From Erinaceus europaeus (lineage: Eukaryota; Chordata; Mammalia; Eulipotyphla; Erinaceidae): DNA of 64,000 nucleotides. Shown piece after piece: positions 9,901 through 20,276 of the stretch. The position numbers and the translations under genes were made by a program. Numbering within the stretch: the stretch's first letter is position 1; each line of letters begins with the position of its first letter. The notes beneath the pieces were generated by a model. The model was not told the origin of the DNA. It made no database searches and was given only the letters and a program-made list of their open reading frames with translations. The DNA lies in assembly GCF_950295315.1 (NCBI RefSeq), contig NW_026647652.1:23895-87894 (forward strand), in the 5' to 3' direction.

Positions 9901-10639
9901 TTATATGCTAATCTTCAAAGGAACCAATTTTCCACGAGTATCCCTGCAGATGAGTCATTAGGACCCCTCTCACTCCTTGATGCTAGGTTCAGGACTGGTA
10001 CCCCTGGGTCTCCCCACCAGGAAGCCTGTAGGCCCCTAGGGCTAAGAGGGGACAGGGGTAAGTGGTGCTCACCTCGTTTCTTTTGATTAGGCTGCAGGTT
10101 TCTCTGTGTCTGAAGCTGCTGTTTTTCCTTCTTCTCCTGCTGCTCCTGCTCCTGCTACTACTACTGAGCTTATATACTCTACCAAGCTTTCTTATAGAAA
10201 CTCAAACTAGAAACTGACTTGTTCCAAGTTGCAACACTGAAAACAAATCTCAAAACCTTCTTGGGGAATTTCAAGAAGTTCCTTTTTTTTTTTCCTTCTG
10301 TGTGTATCAATAAGTTAAGGGAACACAGACATCAAAATCCCAGGTAGTGAACTAAGAGGAAATGACTTTTGGGTGGGGAAAAAAGGAAGGTGGCTGCAAC
10401 TCCCATTGCTGAGTTGACATCATGGTCAAGAAAAAGAGAAAGCACTAGGTGACTTCCCTTGTCCTGCAGACTAGAGAAGGGAGGCCACGGAGCTTGCTGG
10501 AGACTGTGTTCAGGTCAGGATGAAGTAACTGCCTGTTGGAAGAGCCAGAGCAGAAGCTGGGGTCTTCTGAATCGAAGAGGCTATGATCAAAGGTGCAGGG
10601 TTGAGTATATTCGGGACTGTCCCCCCATTACTCCTTCAA
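9901..10639. other. Unique region, possible promoter inside
   Basis: No repeats recognised. It holds the candidate minus-strand TATA/exon structure listed separately, and a CTG/CTCCTG-rich patch at 10135-10165. Confidence 0.45.
10073..10180 (-). promoter_or_regulatory. Candidate TATA promoter and non-coding first exon (unconfirmed)
   Basis: On the minus strand a TATA-box-like GAGTATATAAGCTC (around 10170-10180) is followed, about 100 nt downstream, by a strong donor AACGAG|GTGAGC (GT at 10071-10072). Spacing would suit a short 5-prime UTR exon of roughly 70 nt with no ATG. No downstream exon was identified, so this is inference from spacing and consensus only. Confidence 0.2.
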
Positions 10640-10735
10640 TGTTTTTTTTTTTTCTTCTTTTTTTTTTTTTACCAGGGCCCTGACAAGTACTGGCTTATGG
10701 TAGTGTGTGGGATTGAACCTTTATGCTATCTACCC
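10640..10735 (-). mobile_element. S2 SINE, partial
   Basis: T-rich tail side, then ACCAGGGCCCTGACAAGTAC and GGGATTGAACC B box. Head shortened. Confidence 0.65.
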
Positions 10736-10985
10736 CTGTCTTCTTCAATGTCTATTTTTCAAAAATGATTAGCACTAAGTGTGATTCCAAATGACACGCA
10801 CACACTGGTACTGGGGAGATTTGAATGTTTCTACACTAATTTGACCCAAATGTGTACATACACATGGGCTACATTCACAAGTACTCAGTCGTAGGTGGGA
10901 AGAGTAAAAAGTGAAATATTTACACACAGGCTATAGATACAGTAGTCCAGGTAGCACTCAAATTATTACTCTTTCATACTCACTT

Positions 10986-11039
<54 letters not shown>
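10986..11039. repeat. (CA)n microsatellite
   Basis: About 27 uninterrupted CA units. Confidence 0.98.
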
Positions 11040-11042
<3 letters not shown>

Positions 11043-11754
11043 TTCTACGCAGATACACAGAATTAGCTAGGACTTCCCAGAGGTAGTTAACATTGGTAGG
11101 AGTGCAAAGATGTGCACCTGTCTTAGACATCCGGGTCCAAGCTGTGCCTGCCAAACACCAAGATGAACTTAAACGTCCAATGCAGAGCAAAGTAGCCATA
11201 CCCAGAGCCTCGGACATAGGGTGCTGCTGTGAGGAGGCCCTGAAGGCTTGGAGGGAATAAGCTCAGGCGGGGGCCACTTCTCCATCCCGCATGCAGCCAG
11301 GGGAAGTTTTGGGGGGGGCCCTGGCGGGTTTCAGGTGGGCGCCGACTTCCGTACTAACTTTATTTCTGGTCTCGGCAGGGTGAGGAGTGGGGGGAGGGAG
11401 AGCGAACGGGAAACCCAGGCGAGAGCAGCGGAGCTTCCCAGCCACAGGCTTCCCCATCAGTGTGACCGCCTGGGAGGGGACGTGGGAGGGGCTGCTGAGC
11501 TGGCTGGTGGAGACCTTCCATAGGGCACAGCGTCTTGTCTTCCCCCTTCTCTGGCCTCTAAGCCTCCTCACACTGCCTTCTAGTGTGAACAAGATCTGCA
11601 CACCATACAACAGCCTAAAGCCCAGGAGGTATGACTAAGTGACTTAAGGAGATTGCGTTGTATGGTAGTTGCATGATACCATTGTATGTGGGTATGCTTT
11701 CCACAGTGGGCATCCCTGGAGACTAAGGATGAGTGGTGTTTAAAGATAAAGTTG
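11040..11754. other. Unique region with a GC-rich, CpG-containing block at 11240-11560
   Basis: The block 11240-11560 holds roughly a dozen CpGs in about 300 bp (for example GGGCGCCGACTTCCG), unlike its AT-rich surroundings. The open frames over it on both strands resemble nothing I know. It could be a weak CpG-island promoter or an old GC-rich relic. Confidence 0.35.
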
Positions 11755-11895
11755 AGCCTAGGAAATGGAACAGTGGATAAGACATTGGACTCTCCAGTAT
11801 GGGGTCCAGGGGTCAATTCCTGACATTGCATGTGTGAGTGATGACTTCAGTTCTGACTTTTTCCCATTCTCTCATAAATAAATAAGTCTTAAGAA
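11755..11895 (+). mobile_element. S3 SINE
   Basis: GAGCCTAGGAAATGGAACAG head, GGGGTCAATTCCTGAC B box and an AAATAAATAAG tail. Confidence 0.7.
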
Positions 11896-11954
11896 GAAAC
11901 ATATTTAAAAATAAATTTAAAAAATAAATTAAAAAGAGAAAAAAATAAATTAAA

Positions 11955-12065
11955 TGCAGCTGGAGAGGTAGCTCAGAGGTTAGAGTGTGGAGCTTGCATG
12001 TGCAAGGAGGCCTAGAATTCAATCCCTGGAATGATGCTTTGGCTCTCTCATTAAATAAATAGATT
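11955..12065 (+). mobile_element. tRNA-like SINE (GGAGAGGTAGCTCAG type)
   Basis: Head AGCTGGAGAGGTAGCTCAGA, B-box-like GAATTCAATCCC and tail ATTAAATAAATAG. A second member of this type lies at 53325. Confidence 0.65.
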
Positions 12066-12069
12066 TTCT

Positions 12070-12225
12070 TTAAGACTTTATTTATTTATTAACATGAGAG
12101 ATAGAGACAGAGACATAGCATTACTCTGTCACATGTGATGCTTGTGGTAGAACTCAGGACCTCTTGCTTTTTTTTTTTAAGTTCAACACTCTGGCCACTG
12201 GGTTATCTTCCAGGCTACATCAACA
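12070..12225 (-). mobile_element. Older SINE, reverse
   Basis: TTTATTTATTTATTAACATG tail side, AGAACTCAGGACCTCTTGC B-box side and CACTGGGTTATCTTCCAGGC head. Confidence 0.55.
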
Positions 12226-12434
12226 GGCCCCAAAGGAAGCTGTTCATATAAATATGTAATACCTAAACTAATGGCAATTTCAATCTCTCCCCAAAGGGGA
12301 AATTTAAACTAACCAACCCAGAATTCCAAGAGGTAATCTGCAGAAGTGACCCCCCTCTCCACCCCTATACTCCAGTCCCCTAAGGCAACTTTGCCTGAAA
12401 TAAGCTTTCTTTTCTCTTGCTAATAAGCACACCA

Positions 12435-12446
12435 TATCTATCTATC

Positions 12447-12489
<43 letters not shown>
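12435..12489. repeat. (TATC)n microsatellite
   Basis: About 13 tetranucleotide units with minor edge variants. Confidence 0.97.
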
Positions 12490-13424
12490 CATACAAAGCT
12501 TCAGTTTTGTACCATTCCTGAAAACCTTTGTACTTGCTGAATAAGAGGTTGTTCATTCCCTCAGTGTTTATTAAAAGTAAGTAGATATTTAAAGTGGACT
12601 TGGGTTTTATTTAGCAGTGTTAATGGGAAAGAAGCCTTCATGCACTGAAATATCTACTGGCCTAAGGAGTTTCCTTCTGTAAAAATGTACACCATTCTTC
12701 CACCAAACCTCTGATATATACTGGGGATACAGTTTAAATTCTTCAGTGTGTGCTTGAAAACTCAAGAAGTACCAAACCTTATATAATTTCTTCCTGTGCA
12801 CAGCCGCCCCCACCCAAGCACATGCCTACGGTAAAGTTTAACTTATGACAACAAAAATCAATGTTTATTCAATAAAGTGATATTGAAATTGAAAAAAAGT
12901 AGTTCAGTTCATAAATAATTAGTAAGTCAGACACAGTAAAAGATGAGCATCATTAACTGTACAAAAGAAGAATTATAGCAATGTGCCATAATAAAAGTTA
13001 TTTGAATATGCTCTCACTGAAATGTTTTCAGATGTCAGTTGACTGTGGGTTAACTGAAACCACAGAAAGCAAAACTACTATATTCATCTCCCACCCCCAA
13101 CAAATTATCAGAGGTTACAGAACAGAACATGTTCTGAAATTGACATGAGATCATTTATTGTTTTAGTGCCACTACATATGAGCCCTTTTGTGGCTCTTCA
13201 GAAATAAAATATACAGAACACAAGTGAGCAAAAACCAGTTAGTTAACATAGCTCATAAAAGCATCTTCAAAATAAAAATAATTTATTTGAAGTATAAAAT
13301 CCAACTAAAAATAGTTTCCTAGTTATGCAAAAGATGCTTCAAGGCACACACACTCAGATTGTTGTCTCTGGGTCATTTCTATATGAAAACTATGCAGCCT
13401 CAACTATTCACTTCTGTACAGGAT
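12490..13424. other. Unique AT-rich non-coding DNA
   Basis: No repeat family or coding signal recognised over about 930 bases. Confidence 0.5.
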
Positions 13425-13585
13425 AAAAACTTGGACTTTATACTTAGAGATCTGGATTCTAGCACCTGCTGCACAGGTGATGACATCTCCAGACCTCAGT
13501 CCCCACATCAGTAAAATGGGATTGATAATGCTACCAGACCTTAGCACCATTGTTCAATGAGATAAGCAGTGACATGTGTGGCCTG
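13425..13585 (+). mobile_element. MIR relic
   Basis: Contains CAGACCTCAGTCCCCACATC, AGTAAAATGGGATTGATAAT and CAATGAGATAAGCAGTGACA in MIR order. Confidence 0.8.
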
Positions 13586-13725
13586 GAAGGTGATGCTGTG
13601 GATAAAGTGTTGGACACTCAAGAGTGAGATCTTCAGTTTAATCCCTAGCATTGCATGTGCCGGGGTGATGTTGTGGTTCTCTCTTTCTTTCTCATGTTAA
13701 TAAATGAATAAATTAAAAAATGTGG
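13586..13725 (+). mobile_element. S3 SINE
   Basis: GGAAGGTGATGCTGTGGATA head, GTTTAATCCCTAGC B box, ATAAATGAATAAATT tail. Placed directly after the MIR. Confidence 0.75.
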
Positions 13726-13789
13726 CATGCACTTTCTACAATACCCTAAGTTGTTAATAAATGGATACTTTATTTATATTATTTTTTGT

Positions 13790-14751
13790 TATTTTTAATA
13801 ATTTCTTTTAAAAATCTTATTAGTGACTTAATATTGACTTACAAAATTATAAAATTGTAAGATAACAAGCGTATAATTCTGCACCATTTTCACCTCCAGA
13901 GTTCTGTATCCTCCATTACCTCCACTGGAAGGTAAAGCAGTTCTTCCAAGGTTGCAGATATGCGTTAACTATCATTTCTACAACTATCTACATTTGTATA
14001 TATTTGACCATTTCTTCCCCCATGGTCTTGTCTTCTCTTCCTTTCCAAGTCACACCTATACCTATTAATATTTCCAAATGTCCTTTTTTCTTTTCTTCTT
14101 TCTAGGTTCTGATACAGTTGGAGTTCAGAATCCATTGGTCATCTTCCCCTTATCATTTCTTCCCTGATGGGAGTATGGACTAAAATTCTTTTTGAGGTGC
14201 AGAAGGTAGGACATTTTTCTTTTGAAAAAGTGCTGCTCCTTTGGACCTGGGTGTTAGTAGGTCAGTACATACCCCAGCCTGTTTCTATCTTTCATTAGTG
14301 GGATAAGACTCTGGAGAAAAGAGGTTCTGGGATCTATTGGTGAAGCCATCTGCCCAGGGAAGTCAAGATGGAAACTTGATAGTATCTGCAACTTGGTTGA
14401 AGCCATTTTTTTTGTTCATGATTAATACTGATTACCCTGCCTGTTCTAAGAAGACTTGTGGTAGTCCACTTGGGGTCATTGAAGATAAAAAGAAAAATGA
14501 CAGAAGACAGAATCTGTCTTTACAGCCTTCATGCCATGAAACTACATGTCCATAGACCATTCTTTAGCCTGACTTTGAACTTCCAGGTAACCAAGATGAG
14601 AAAGAACCTTTTCCAACTTTGTCCCAGAGTTCTGTTTGATGACTCCACCCACAAGAAAGTAGGGTTATCATGTTTTTATTTTATTTATTTATTGCTTTAC
14701 TTTTCTTACATTTGATAAGACAGAACAAGAGAGAGAGAGAGGGAGGGGGGG

Positions 14752-14782
<31 letters not shown>

Positions 14783-15190
14783 GAGAGGAGAGTCCTGCAG
14801 CACTGCTTCACTACTAGTATGGTAAAGTATGCCAGTCTCTTGCCCTTATTCAGCTTTTGTAGTCCTTACTTTGATAAGGTTAGCTTTGGAGTGACTGAAG
14901 GAAGTGTAATAGGAAGTAGGTGAAGAGGGTATCTAAGTCTAAGTAGACACTATTTCATTAGGAACTTTATGGTGTCTTCTTAGGTCTTTCTACTTGCTTG
15001 CTGCATATATTTACTCACTGCAGACTATTGTGCACTTTTGCTTTCAGGCCCTTTGGAATATAACTAAAATAGGCCTTCCAACTATATATAAAATGGAGAC
15101 CCCCCCACCTCTTCCTCTGAACTATTCCAGCCTTTAAGTTCATAATTAGTCAACAATTTGTTTGGCTTTATATGTTAACTCTTCTTTCAG
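13790..15190 (-). mobile_element. Family B copy, reverse, long
   Basis: 3-prime end at the low coordinate (ATTAGTGACTTAATATTGAC). The block around 14815-15060 (GTATGCCAGTCTCTTGCCCT ... TACTTGCTTGCTGCATATAT) also occurs in the 22.7-24.4 kb copy. A T-rich/(GA)n SINE-tail-like tract (about 14670-14785) interrupts it. Confidence 0.65.
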
Positions 15191-15558
15191 CCACCAGGTT
15201 CCAGATGCTACTATGATCCTAATCAGACTTCCCTGGGCAGATGACCCCACCAATGTGTCCTGGAGCCCCACTTTCCAGAGACTGCCTCACTAGGGAAAGA
15301 GAAAGACAGGCTGGGAGTATGGATCGACCTGTCAACACCCATGTTCAGCGGGGAAGCAATTACAGAAGCCAGGCCTTCCACCTTCTGCACCCCACATTGT
15401 CCCTTGGTCCATACTCCTAGAGGGATAAAGAATAGGAAAGCTATCAGGGGAGAGGATGGGATATGGAGATCTGGTAGTGGGAATTGTGTGGAGTTGTACC
15501 CCCTCTTATCCTACGGTTTTTGTCAGTGTTTCCTTTTTATAAATAAAAATAAAAAACA
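15191..15558 (+). mobile_element. Family B copy, forward, head-to-head with the previous copy
   Basis: Well-preserved 3-prime part: GACAGGCTGGGAGTATGGAT, GCGGGGAAGCAATTACAGAA, GATAAAGAATAGGAAAGCTA and a TATAAATAAAAATAAAAA tail. Confidence 0.75.
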
Positions 15559-15559
15559 T

Positions 15560-15795
15560 CATTATTATTGTTATTATATTCATTTTGGATAGAGACAGAG
15601 AGAATTTGAGAGTGAAGAGGAAGGAGGGGGGAGGGATGGGGGGAGAGAGAGAGAGATAGAGATAGAGATTAAGATATGTAGTACTGTTCCACCACTGGTG
15701 AAACTTCCTCCCTGCAGGTGAGGATTAGGAACTTAAATCCAGATTCTTGCACATGGTAATGTGTTCCCTCTGTTGGGTGGACCACCAACCACTTT
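15560..15795 (-). mobile_element. S5 SINE
   Basis: AGAGACAGAGAGAATTTGAG body, CTCCCTGCAGGTGAGGATT, and a diverged head ending GGACCACCAACCAC. Confidence 0.65.
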
Positions 15796-15935
15796 TATTT
15801 ATTTATTATTTATTTATTTATTTTACCAGAGCATTGCTCAGCTCTGGCTTATGGTAGTGTGCCAGGAGTTGAACCTGATACTTCTCTGCCACAGGCATGG
15901 AAGTCTATTGTATAAACTGCTGTAGTATCCCTTCC
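15796..15935 (-). mobile_element. S2 SINE
   Basis: (TTTA)n tail side, AGAGCATTGCTCAGCTCTGG body and AGTTGAACCTGA B box. Confidence 0.75.
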
Positions 15936-15964
15936 CTCCCTGACAGACACACAAAATGAAATTT

Positions 15965-15967
15965 CTC

Positions 15968-16018
<51 letters not shown>

Positions 16019-16345
16019 TCACCTCCATGATTATTGCTGGTGCTCGGTGCCTGCACTATGAGTCCACTGCTCCTGGAGGCTGTTTTTTCCCTTTTGTTGC
16101 CCTTGTTGTTTATCGTTGTTGCTGTTATTGTTGTTCTTATTGCTGTTATGTTGTTGGATGGGACAGAGAGAAATCGAGAGAGGACAGAGAGGGGAAGAGA
16201 AAGACACACAACTGCAGACCTGCTTCACTGCTTGTGAAGCCACCTCCCTGCACATGGGGAGCTGGGGGCTCGAACCAGCATCTTTACGCTGGTCCTTGCG
16301 CTTTGTGCCATGTGGGCTTTACCCATTGCGCTACTGCCTGGCCCC
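15965..16345 (-). mobile_element. S1L SINE with (CTTT)n-expanded tail, 15-bp target duplication
   Basis: Between CACAAAATGAAATTT (15950-15964) and CACAAAATAAAATTT (16346-16360). The polyA tail on the sense strand has become a perfect (GAAA)n array (15972-16019 on this strand as CTTT). The extra S1L module (ACCTCCATGATTATTGCTGG ... GCTCCTGGAGG) follows, then the standard body and head. Confidence 0.93.
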
Positions 16346-16579
16346 CACAAAATAAAATTTATATACTTTTGCTGATGGATTTTACATCCTGAAAGGCTTT
16401 TCTTAGGTGTAAATAAGAACTGACCTGGCTTCTTGGACTCTGAGTTCCTAACCACAGGTCTACTGCCCCAAACTTTCATGTACCCCTGAGTAGTATTATT
16501 GTGAATCATTTTGGTTTTCTTCTTTATGATTTTGAGATTCTCTAAAACATTTATAAGCCACTTGTACTCTCTCTCTCTC

Positions 16580-16700
16580 TCTCTTTTTACTAGAGCACTG
16601 CTCAGCTCTGGCTTATCGTGGTGTGGGGGATTGAACCTGGGACTTTGTAGCCTCACACATGATAGTCTGTTTGTATAACCATTATGCTATCTACTCCTGC
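16580..16700 (-). mobile_element. S2 SINE
   Basis: (CT)n tract then AGAGCACTGCTCAGCTCTGG, GGGATTGAACCTGGG and AACCATTATGCTATCTACTC. Confidence 0.85.
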
Positions 16701-16824
16701 GATGTACTATCTTTCTAAACATAATAAAATGTTACTGAAAGACCCATTAAAAAGAACATCCCATGGTAGGAATTCACTTTCTAAAATCAGAGACTAGAAC
16801 CAGTCTGATCATGATCTGTATTTC

Positions 16825-16990
16825 TTTTGTTGTGTTGTTTTAGAGACAGAGTGGGAGGGAGGGAGGAAGGGAAGGATGAAAGGACTATAGCAATGAGGAT
16901 TCCTTCAGTGCCATGAAGGCCAGACTCAAACCTGGGTTGTGCACATGGCAAAGCAGTGCACTATCCAGGTGAGCTATTTTACTGGTCCTC
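16825..16990 (-). mobile_element. S4 SINE
   Basis: AGAGACAGAGTGGGAGGGAG body, CATGGCAAAGCAGTGCACTA and TCCAGGTGAGCTATTTTACT head. Confidence 0.75.
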
Positions 16991-17780
16991 ATGGTTTGTG
17001 TTTCAAATGGATTACAACCTTTTCCTAGGGTGAAGGTTGCCCTGGCCCCACTGGAGTGCTCTGCTTGGTCAGCAGTGGTGGAGAAGCCTTTGTGTTATGC
17101 GTGGGTGTTTCTTGTATGAGAGATTGCCCTCAGTGACCTCATCTGACTTTTCCAGCCTTCTTCAGCTATATGCTTTGGGAAAGATCCTTAGAGTCAATCC
17201 TATGTTTAAAGAGACTGATTGTCTTCTCCAACTGCCTCCCCTTCAACAATGACTCAGGTCACATTTCTTCAGTGTCATCCTTATATTCTGGGTCCACAAC
17301 AGGAAGCAGCAGGTGTCAGAAGCAGTCACAGCTGAGTTCATCTTCTACATGGGTTTCTCTGCCTGGAAGCAGCAGGGCTAACAGTAGGGTAAGGCAAGAA
17401 CTCCACTTTGACCTTGATTTTTCCTATTTGCATATAAGTATCTTGTCTTCCTCTCAAAAAAATGTTATGCCAGAGAAAGGAATGGGTGTGGAAGAAAGGA
17501 AGTGGGTGTGTTTCCAGTGATAGGATTGCTGAGGTTTTTTTTTTTTTTCTTTCTTTTCTTCCAGCTTGATTGAGTAATAATTGACATGTGTCACTGTGTA
17601 TGGTTAAGGTGCTCAGCATAGTGGCTGGATTTACATATGCTGGGAAATGATTGCCACAATATCTTCAGCTGATATCCACATTCTCACAGAGAGTGAAAAA
17701 CAAGAAAGAAGAAGTTGACGAAGATGACAAACAAGAAGAGGAGGAGGAAGGGGGATCCCTTGATAAGAGCCCTTAGGATT
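16991..17780. other. Unique non-coding DNA
   Basis: No repeat or known coding family. A 116-codon open frame (17170-17520, plus) is Ser-rich and has no family resemblance. Confidence 0.45.
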
Positions 17781-17784
17781 TATT

Positions 17785-18046
17785 CCTTTTTTTTTTTTTT
17801 TGTCATCAGAGTTATCACTAGGGTTCTGTACCTGCACTATTCTTCTGCTGCATGTATATTTCATTTTATTTTATTATTATTTTTAAAATATTTATTTAAT
17901 TTCCTGCAGACCTGCTTCATGCTTGTAAAGTGATGCCTCTCCAAGTGGGGAGCCTTGGGGGAGGGGTTTGAACTGGGGTCCTTACTCAGGTTCTTGTGCT
18001 TTGCGCCAGGTGCACTTAACCCACTGTGCTACCACCCAATTCCCCG
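17785..18046 (-). mobile_element. S1L SINE, internally deleted
   Basis: T-run tail, module start TCATCAGAGTTATCACTAGG, then a jump to CCTGCAGACCTGCTTCATGC and head GCGCCAGGTGCACTTAACCC. Most of the body is missing. Confidence 0.75.
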
Positions 18047-18095
18047 TATATTTTATTTTTATTTTTATAGAGAGCAAGAGATACAGGGAAAAATT

Positions 18096-18096
<1 letters not shown>

Positions 18097-18131
<35 letters not shown>
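18097..18131. repeat. (GATA)n microsatellite
   Basis: About nine units. Confidence 0.95.
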
Positions 18132-18179
18132 GAAAGAGAAATAGTAAAGGCAAGACACATAGAAAGAAGGAGAGGAGTC

Positions 18180-18440
18180 TAGGTGGTGGTCCACCTGGTT
18201 GAGTGGACACTTTACACTGAGCAGGACTCAGTTGGGCTGCAGCTGTCCAGATATATATTTATATCCAATATAAATAAATAAATAAATACTAAAGAGAGAG
18301 AGAGAAGAAGAGACATCAAAGCACTGCCCCACTGCTTACCACTACACTGTCCCACTACTTCTGAAGCTTCCCCTGTGCAGCTGTTCCCATGTGGTAGCCA
18401 GGGGTTTGAGTCTGGGCACTCTACTCAGGTGATCAATATG
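18180..18440. mobile_element. Two degenerate SINEs back to back
   Basis: 18180-18270 has a plus-strand S5-like head (AGGTGGTGGTCCACCTGGTT). 18280-18440 is a reverse old SINE (AGAGAGAGAAGAAGAGACAT through CCAGGGGTTTGAGTCTGGGC). Confidence 0.5.
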
Positions 18441-18710
18441 TGGGCCCAGGATTTGTTCTCTTAGCACCTTTCAAAAATATCATATGGCAGTGCTAACCAT
18501 GGTCATTAAGCTGTATGTTACACCCCTTGTACCTGGGGCATTGGTGGGGAGTCACTGAACATTTCAAATTCTTTTTAATTCAGAGATTAAACTCAGAGTC
18601 ATTCACACACTTGTACCACTGCTGAGAGTCACTTCCTTGGATGGATATATATTGCAACCTGGGTTGTTGCTGGGGATTACGGTGCCTGCATGATGCAATG
18701 TTCCCAGCAA

Positions 18711-19061
18711 GCTTTTTTTTTTTTTCTAATAGAGACAAAAAGAGACATCTACAGCACTACTCTGCTACTCATGAAGATTTTTTCCTGCAGGTGGGGAATG
18801 GGGGCTTGAACCTGAGTTCTCAAGTATGGTAATAGGTGTGCTCTCGGAGCTGGGGAGACAGCATAGTGGTTATGCAAGACTTTCAAGTCTGCAACTCTGA
18901 AATTCCAGGTACAATGCCCAGCACCACCATAAGTCAATGCTGAGCACTGCTCTTTCTGTGTATGAACATATTTTTCTCTCTGTATCTCTCTCATATTAAA
19001 ATAAATAAGTAAAATATTAAAAATAAATGTGTGCTCTACCTAGTGCACCACTGCTTGGCCT
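18711..19061 (-). mobile_element. S5 SINE interrupted by an S2 SINE
   Basis: T-run tail at 18711, CCTGCAGGTGGGGAATGGGG body, with head remnant CTAGTGCACCACTGCTTGGC after the inserted S2 copy. Confidence 0.8.
18845..19028 (+). mobile_element. S2 SINE nested in S5, 9-bp target duplication
   Basis: GTGTGCTCT at 18836-18844 and 19029-19037 flanks a full S2 copy (GAGCTGGGGAGACAGCATAG to AAATAAATAAGTAAAA). It shows S2 was active after this S5 copy landed. Confidence 0.9.
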
Positions 19062-19235
19062 CCTGTTGCTATTTTGTGTGAGAGAACAAGACAGAGAATG
19101 ACAGAGCGACTGCAAAGCACTGCTCTACCATCTATGGAATTCTCATTTTGGGACGTTTGTGGCTCTAATGTGTTGGGGATCAAACCCATGACCTCATGTA
19201 TGGGAGATAGACACTCCACCACTAAACCTTAGCCC
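19062..19235 (-). mobile_element. Old SINE, reverse
   Basis: AGAGAACAAGACAGAGAATG body, GGGATCAAACCCATGACCTC B-box side and ACTCCACCACTAAACC head. Confidence 0.5.
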
Positions 19236-19239
19236 CTTA

Positions 19240-19447
19240 GATTACTTTTAAATTTTATTTAAAAGAAACAGAGAGAAATTGAGAAAGGAGGGGGAGATGG
19301 TGAGGGAAAGAGACAAAGGGACACCTGCAGCTCAACTGCACCACTCATGAAGCTTCCCCCCTGCAGGTGGGGACCATGGGGCTTGAACCCAGGTCCTTGC
19401 ACACTGCCATGTGAGCACTTTACAAGGTGCACCACCAACTGGCCCCC
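19240..19447 (-). mobile_element. S5 SINE
   Basis: AAACAGAGAGAAATTGAGAA body, CCCCTGCAGGTGGGGACCAT, GGGGCTTGAACCCAGG B box and GTGCACCACCAACTGGCCCC head. Confidence 0.88.
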
Positions 19448-19999
19448 AAGATTGCTTGTTTATGGCTTGTCATGAAGTTCAAGCATCATTCATACCACCT
19501 CTACCCCTCCAGATGCCTTTACAGATGAAGACATGGGTGGGGGAAACAGAAGGAGTGCCTGCTCAGGACCTGCTGGCATGAGATGGCAGGATGATTCCTG
19601 ACCTGCAAACACCCCACCTTAATCTTCTAAGGAGGGGACCCAGCTGCTTCGTGTGTCTGTAGGAAATCCTTCTGAATGCTTTGGCCTCAACAGCACCACC
19701 ATCAAAATACCTTGGCCTGCTTCACACCAGCTTATGTTTACCTTGTAGTTACTTACTGAGTGATAATTATGGTCCAGATCTAGGCTAAGTTCTGAGAAAA
19801 AGACTGTGAGCAGAACAGAGATGTTGCCCTGTGGAGGCTATATACAGACACATATGTGCAAGGGACATGTGGGGGCCAAGCCCAGGGGGTAGGGACTGTG
19901 ATGTGTGTGCTGTCAGGTGGAGAGTAATAGGGTGACCCCTTGATAGTAGGTCAGGGATCTTTCTGATGAGGTAGTATTTCAGATGGAATCTGAGAGGCT

Positions 20000-20003
<4 letters not shown>
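19448..20003. other. Unique DNA with L2/MIR-like scraps
   Basis: Around 19735-19830 and 19960-19998 there are weak ancient-repeat-like phrases. No coding signal. Confidence 0.4.

Positions 20004-20040
<37 letters not shown>
20004..20040. repeat. (TG)n microsatellite
   Basis: About 18 units. Confidence 0.97.
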
Positions 20041-20041
<1 letters not shown>

Positions 20042-20276
20042 CACACCTGTTAGAGCTCATGTTACCCTGTGCAAAGACCTGAGTTCAAGCCCCTGGTCCC
20101 AACATGCAGGGAGGAAGCTTCATGAACAGTGGAGCAGTGTTACATTCCTGCAGTTTATGTCTCTATTTAAAAATGGAAGGAGGACTAGCTGCTGGGAGTG
20201 GGGGAATAGTAGTGCGGCTTTAAGCCCCAGAGATAACTCTGGTAACAAATAAATAAATAATAAAATAAATGGGAAC
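20041..20276 (+). mobile_element. S5-like SINE with S1L-like 3-prime module
   Basis: GGCACACCTGTTAGAGCTCA head, GAGTTCAAGCCCCTGG B box, and a 3-prime part CCCCAGAGATAACTCTGGTA before an AATAAATAAATAATAAAATAA tail. Confidence 0.7.
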
